From NCBI RefSeq assembly GCF_008831285.2, contig NC_045147.1, positions 15,852,854-15,912,853 of the forward strand: a DNA stretch of 60,000 bases. Direction: 5' to 3'. A model generated the notes under the pieces. It was given only the letters and a program-made list of their open reading frames with translations, was not told the DNA's origin and did not search any database. The first letter of the stretch is position 1; each line of letters starts with the position of its first letter. Of the stretch, positions 59,224 through 60,000 are shown piece after piece. The translations under genes and the position numbers were made by a program. This stretch comes from Nymphaea colorata. Taxonomy: Eukaryota > Streptophyta > Magnoliopsida > Nymphaeales > Nymphaeaceae.

Positions 59224-60000
59224 ATGGTGAGCCAAAACGATTCACCATCCCCTGCTGCAGAACTTAACCCTACATCAGCTCAGAAGGTGAGAACCAGTAC
59301 ATCAATGCCGGGAACTGCTCTGCACACTGTTAGTGTAGGCTTGATTGGGCTTAATCGTTGTGCTTTTTGAAATGCAACTTGCAGGTCCTAGAGGAAGAAT
59401 GGGAGGAGGAGACGGCGGCAAACCGCCACGGAACATGGTGGTACGCCGCCTTCCACTATGTCACTGCCATGGTTGGTGCAGGGGTTCTCAGCTTGCCTTA
59501 TGCCATGTCTTACTTTGGCTGGTAAAAACTTCATCTCATACACATATAAGTTATGTCTTTCATTGCTCCTACAACCTCTTGGTAACGTCAATTACTAGGC
59601 TTGTGCACTTACCCATAGTTTAAATGAGTATGAGCTCACCACCCAAATGAAGGCCACAAAGTCTCTCCTGTCTTTTTTAAGGTTCAGGATTGCTTTGGGT
59701 GCCTCGGGGTAGCGCCTTTTTATAGTACAAAAAATTGGTGCCCCGAATGTTTGAAATAGAAAAGGCCATCTACCAACCCTTCAAAGATTTGCACACTTAC
59801 CCATTGCTGAGAAAATTGAACCATAAGTTACTTGGTTTTTAACTAGGAACTAATTGCATATATAGGAAAATAACAGCAAAAGAAGCAGCAGTATTCTTCA
59901 TAGTTGAGTTCCTTTGAATAGAATTGCTTATTCATTCATTGATTTTGTTCAGGGGGCCAGGGGTGCTGGTGCTGGTTCTGTCATGGGGGATCACCCTCTA
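59224..60000 (+). CDS. LHT-type lysine/histidine amino-acid transporter (N-terminal part)
   Basis: Start of an amino-acid/auxin permease family (AAAP) transporter of the LHT group, proton-coupled plasma-membrane amino-acid importers. Three exons are visible: 59224-59286, 59385-59521, and 59953 to the window edge, joined in frame for about 82 residues. The N-terminal cytosolic stretch is hydrophilic, ending in an acidic VLEEEWEEE run. Then comes the family signature [20 protein letters not shown], continuing [20 protein letters not shown], which covers the first membrane helix and the start of the second. The rest lies right of the window. Subgroup within LHT cannot be decided from this much sequence. 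Confidence 0.9.

Noticed and set aside
1-60000. CRISPR arrays, tRNA or rRNA genes, biosynthetic gene cluster
   Set aside because: No regularly spaced repeats, no foldable tRNA and no co-functional grouping; tRNA-like B-boxes occur only as SINE-like scraps.

Overview
The window is nuclear genomic DNA of a flowering plant. It is AT-rich overall and carries long (TA)n and (GA)n microsatellites, hAT-like repeats and plant-type genes whose large introns mostly start with GT and end with AG. Two genes (LEUD and RPI) are intronless and GC-rich, as expected for plant orthologues of those families. I cannot assign a species from sequence alone.

Layout. (1) 959-4723, minus strand: the 5' part of a TMEM131-like membrane protein; the rest lies beyond the left edge. 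(2) 5150-13600: a gene desert with a GC-rich island, microsatellites, SINE-like scraps and a 588-bp hAT-type element with an 8-bp target-site duplication. (3) 13862-14638, plus: the plastid small subunit of isopropylmalate isomerase (leucine synthesis). (4) 16344-23639, minus: uroporphyrinogen-III synthase (tetrapyrrole synthesis), reconstructed as ten exons. (5) 24-30 kb: repeats, a tandem duplication and one unassigned coiled-coil-like exon. (6) 30634-37865, plus: a choline-transporter-like (CTL/SLC44) membrane protein in seven exons, with one GC-AG intron and a start-stop uORF. (7) 40625-41455, plus: ribose-5-phosphate isomerase, intronless. (8) 42930-51121, minus: an RCC1-repeat protein of the Arabidopsis AT5G16040 type in twelve exons. 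(9) 51.2-59.1 kb: repeats, including one hAT-like element with a near-perfect target duplication and two copies of another family in inverted orientation. (10) 59224 to the right edge, plus: the start of an LHT-type (lysine/histidine) amino-acid transporter.

The genes are independent single-copy-style plant genes, each with its own promoter region. Three are metabolic (leucine, tetrapyrrole, pentose phosphate), two are transporters, and one each is an RCC1 propeller and a TMEM131-like protein. I see no operon-like or biosynthetic cluster logic and no clearly new system. The most interesting material is at the gene-structure level: an 11-nt coding first exon, a GC-AG intron, a start-stop uORF, a splice donor fused to a long microsatellite, and the non-autonomous hAT-like elements. 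All exon joins were read by eye from splice consensus and frame continuity and agree in frame; none has transcript support here.
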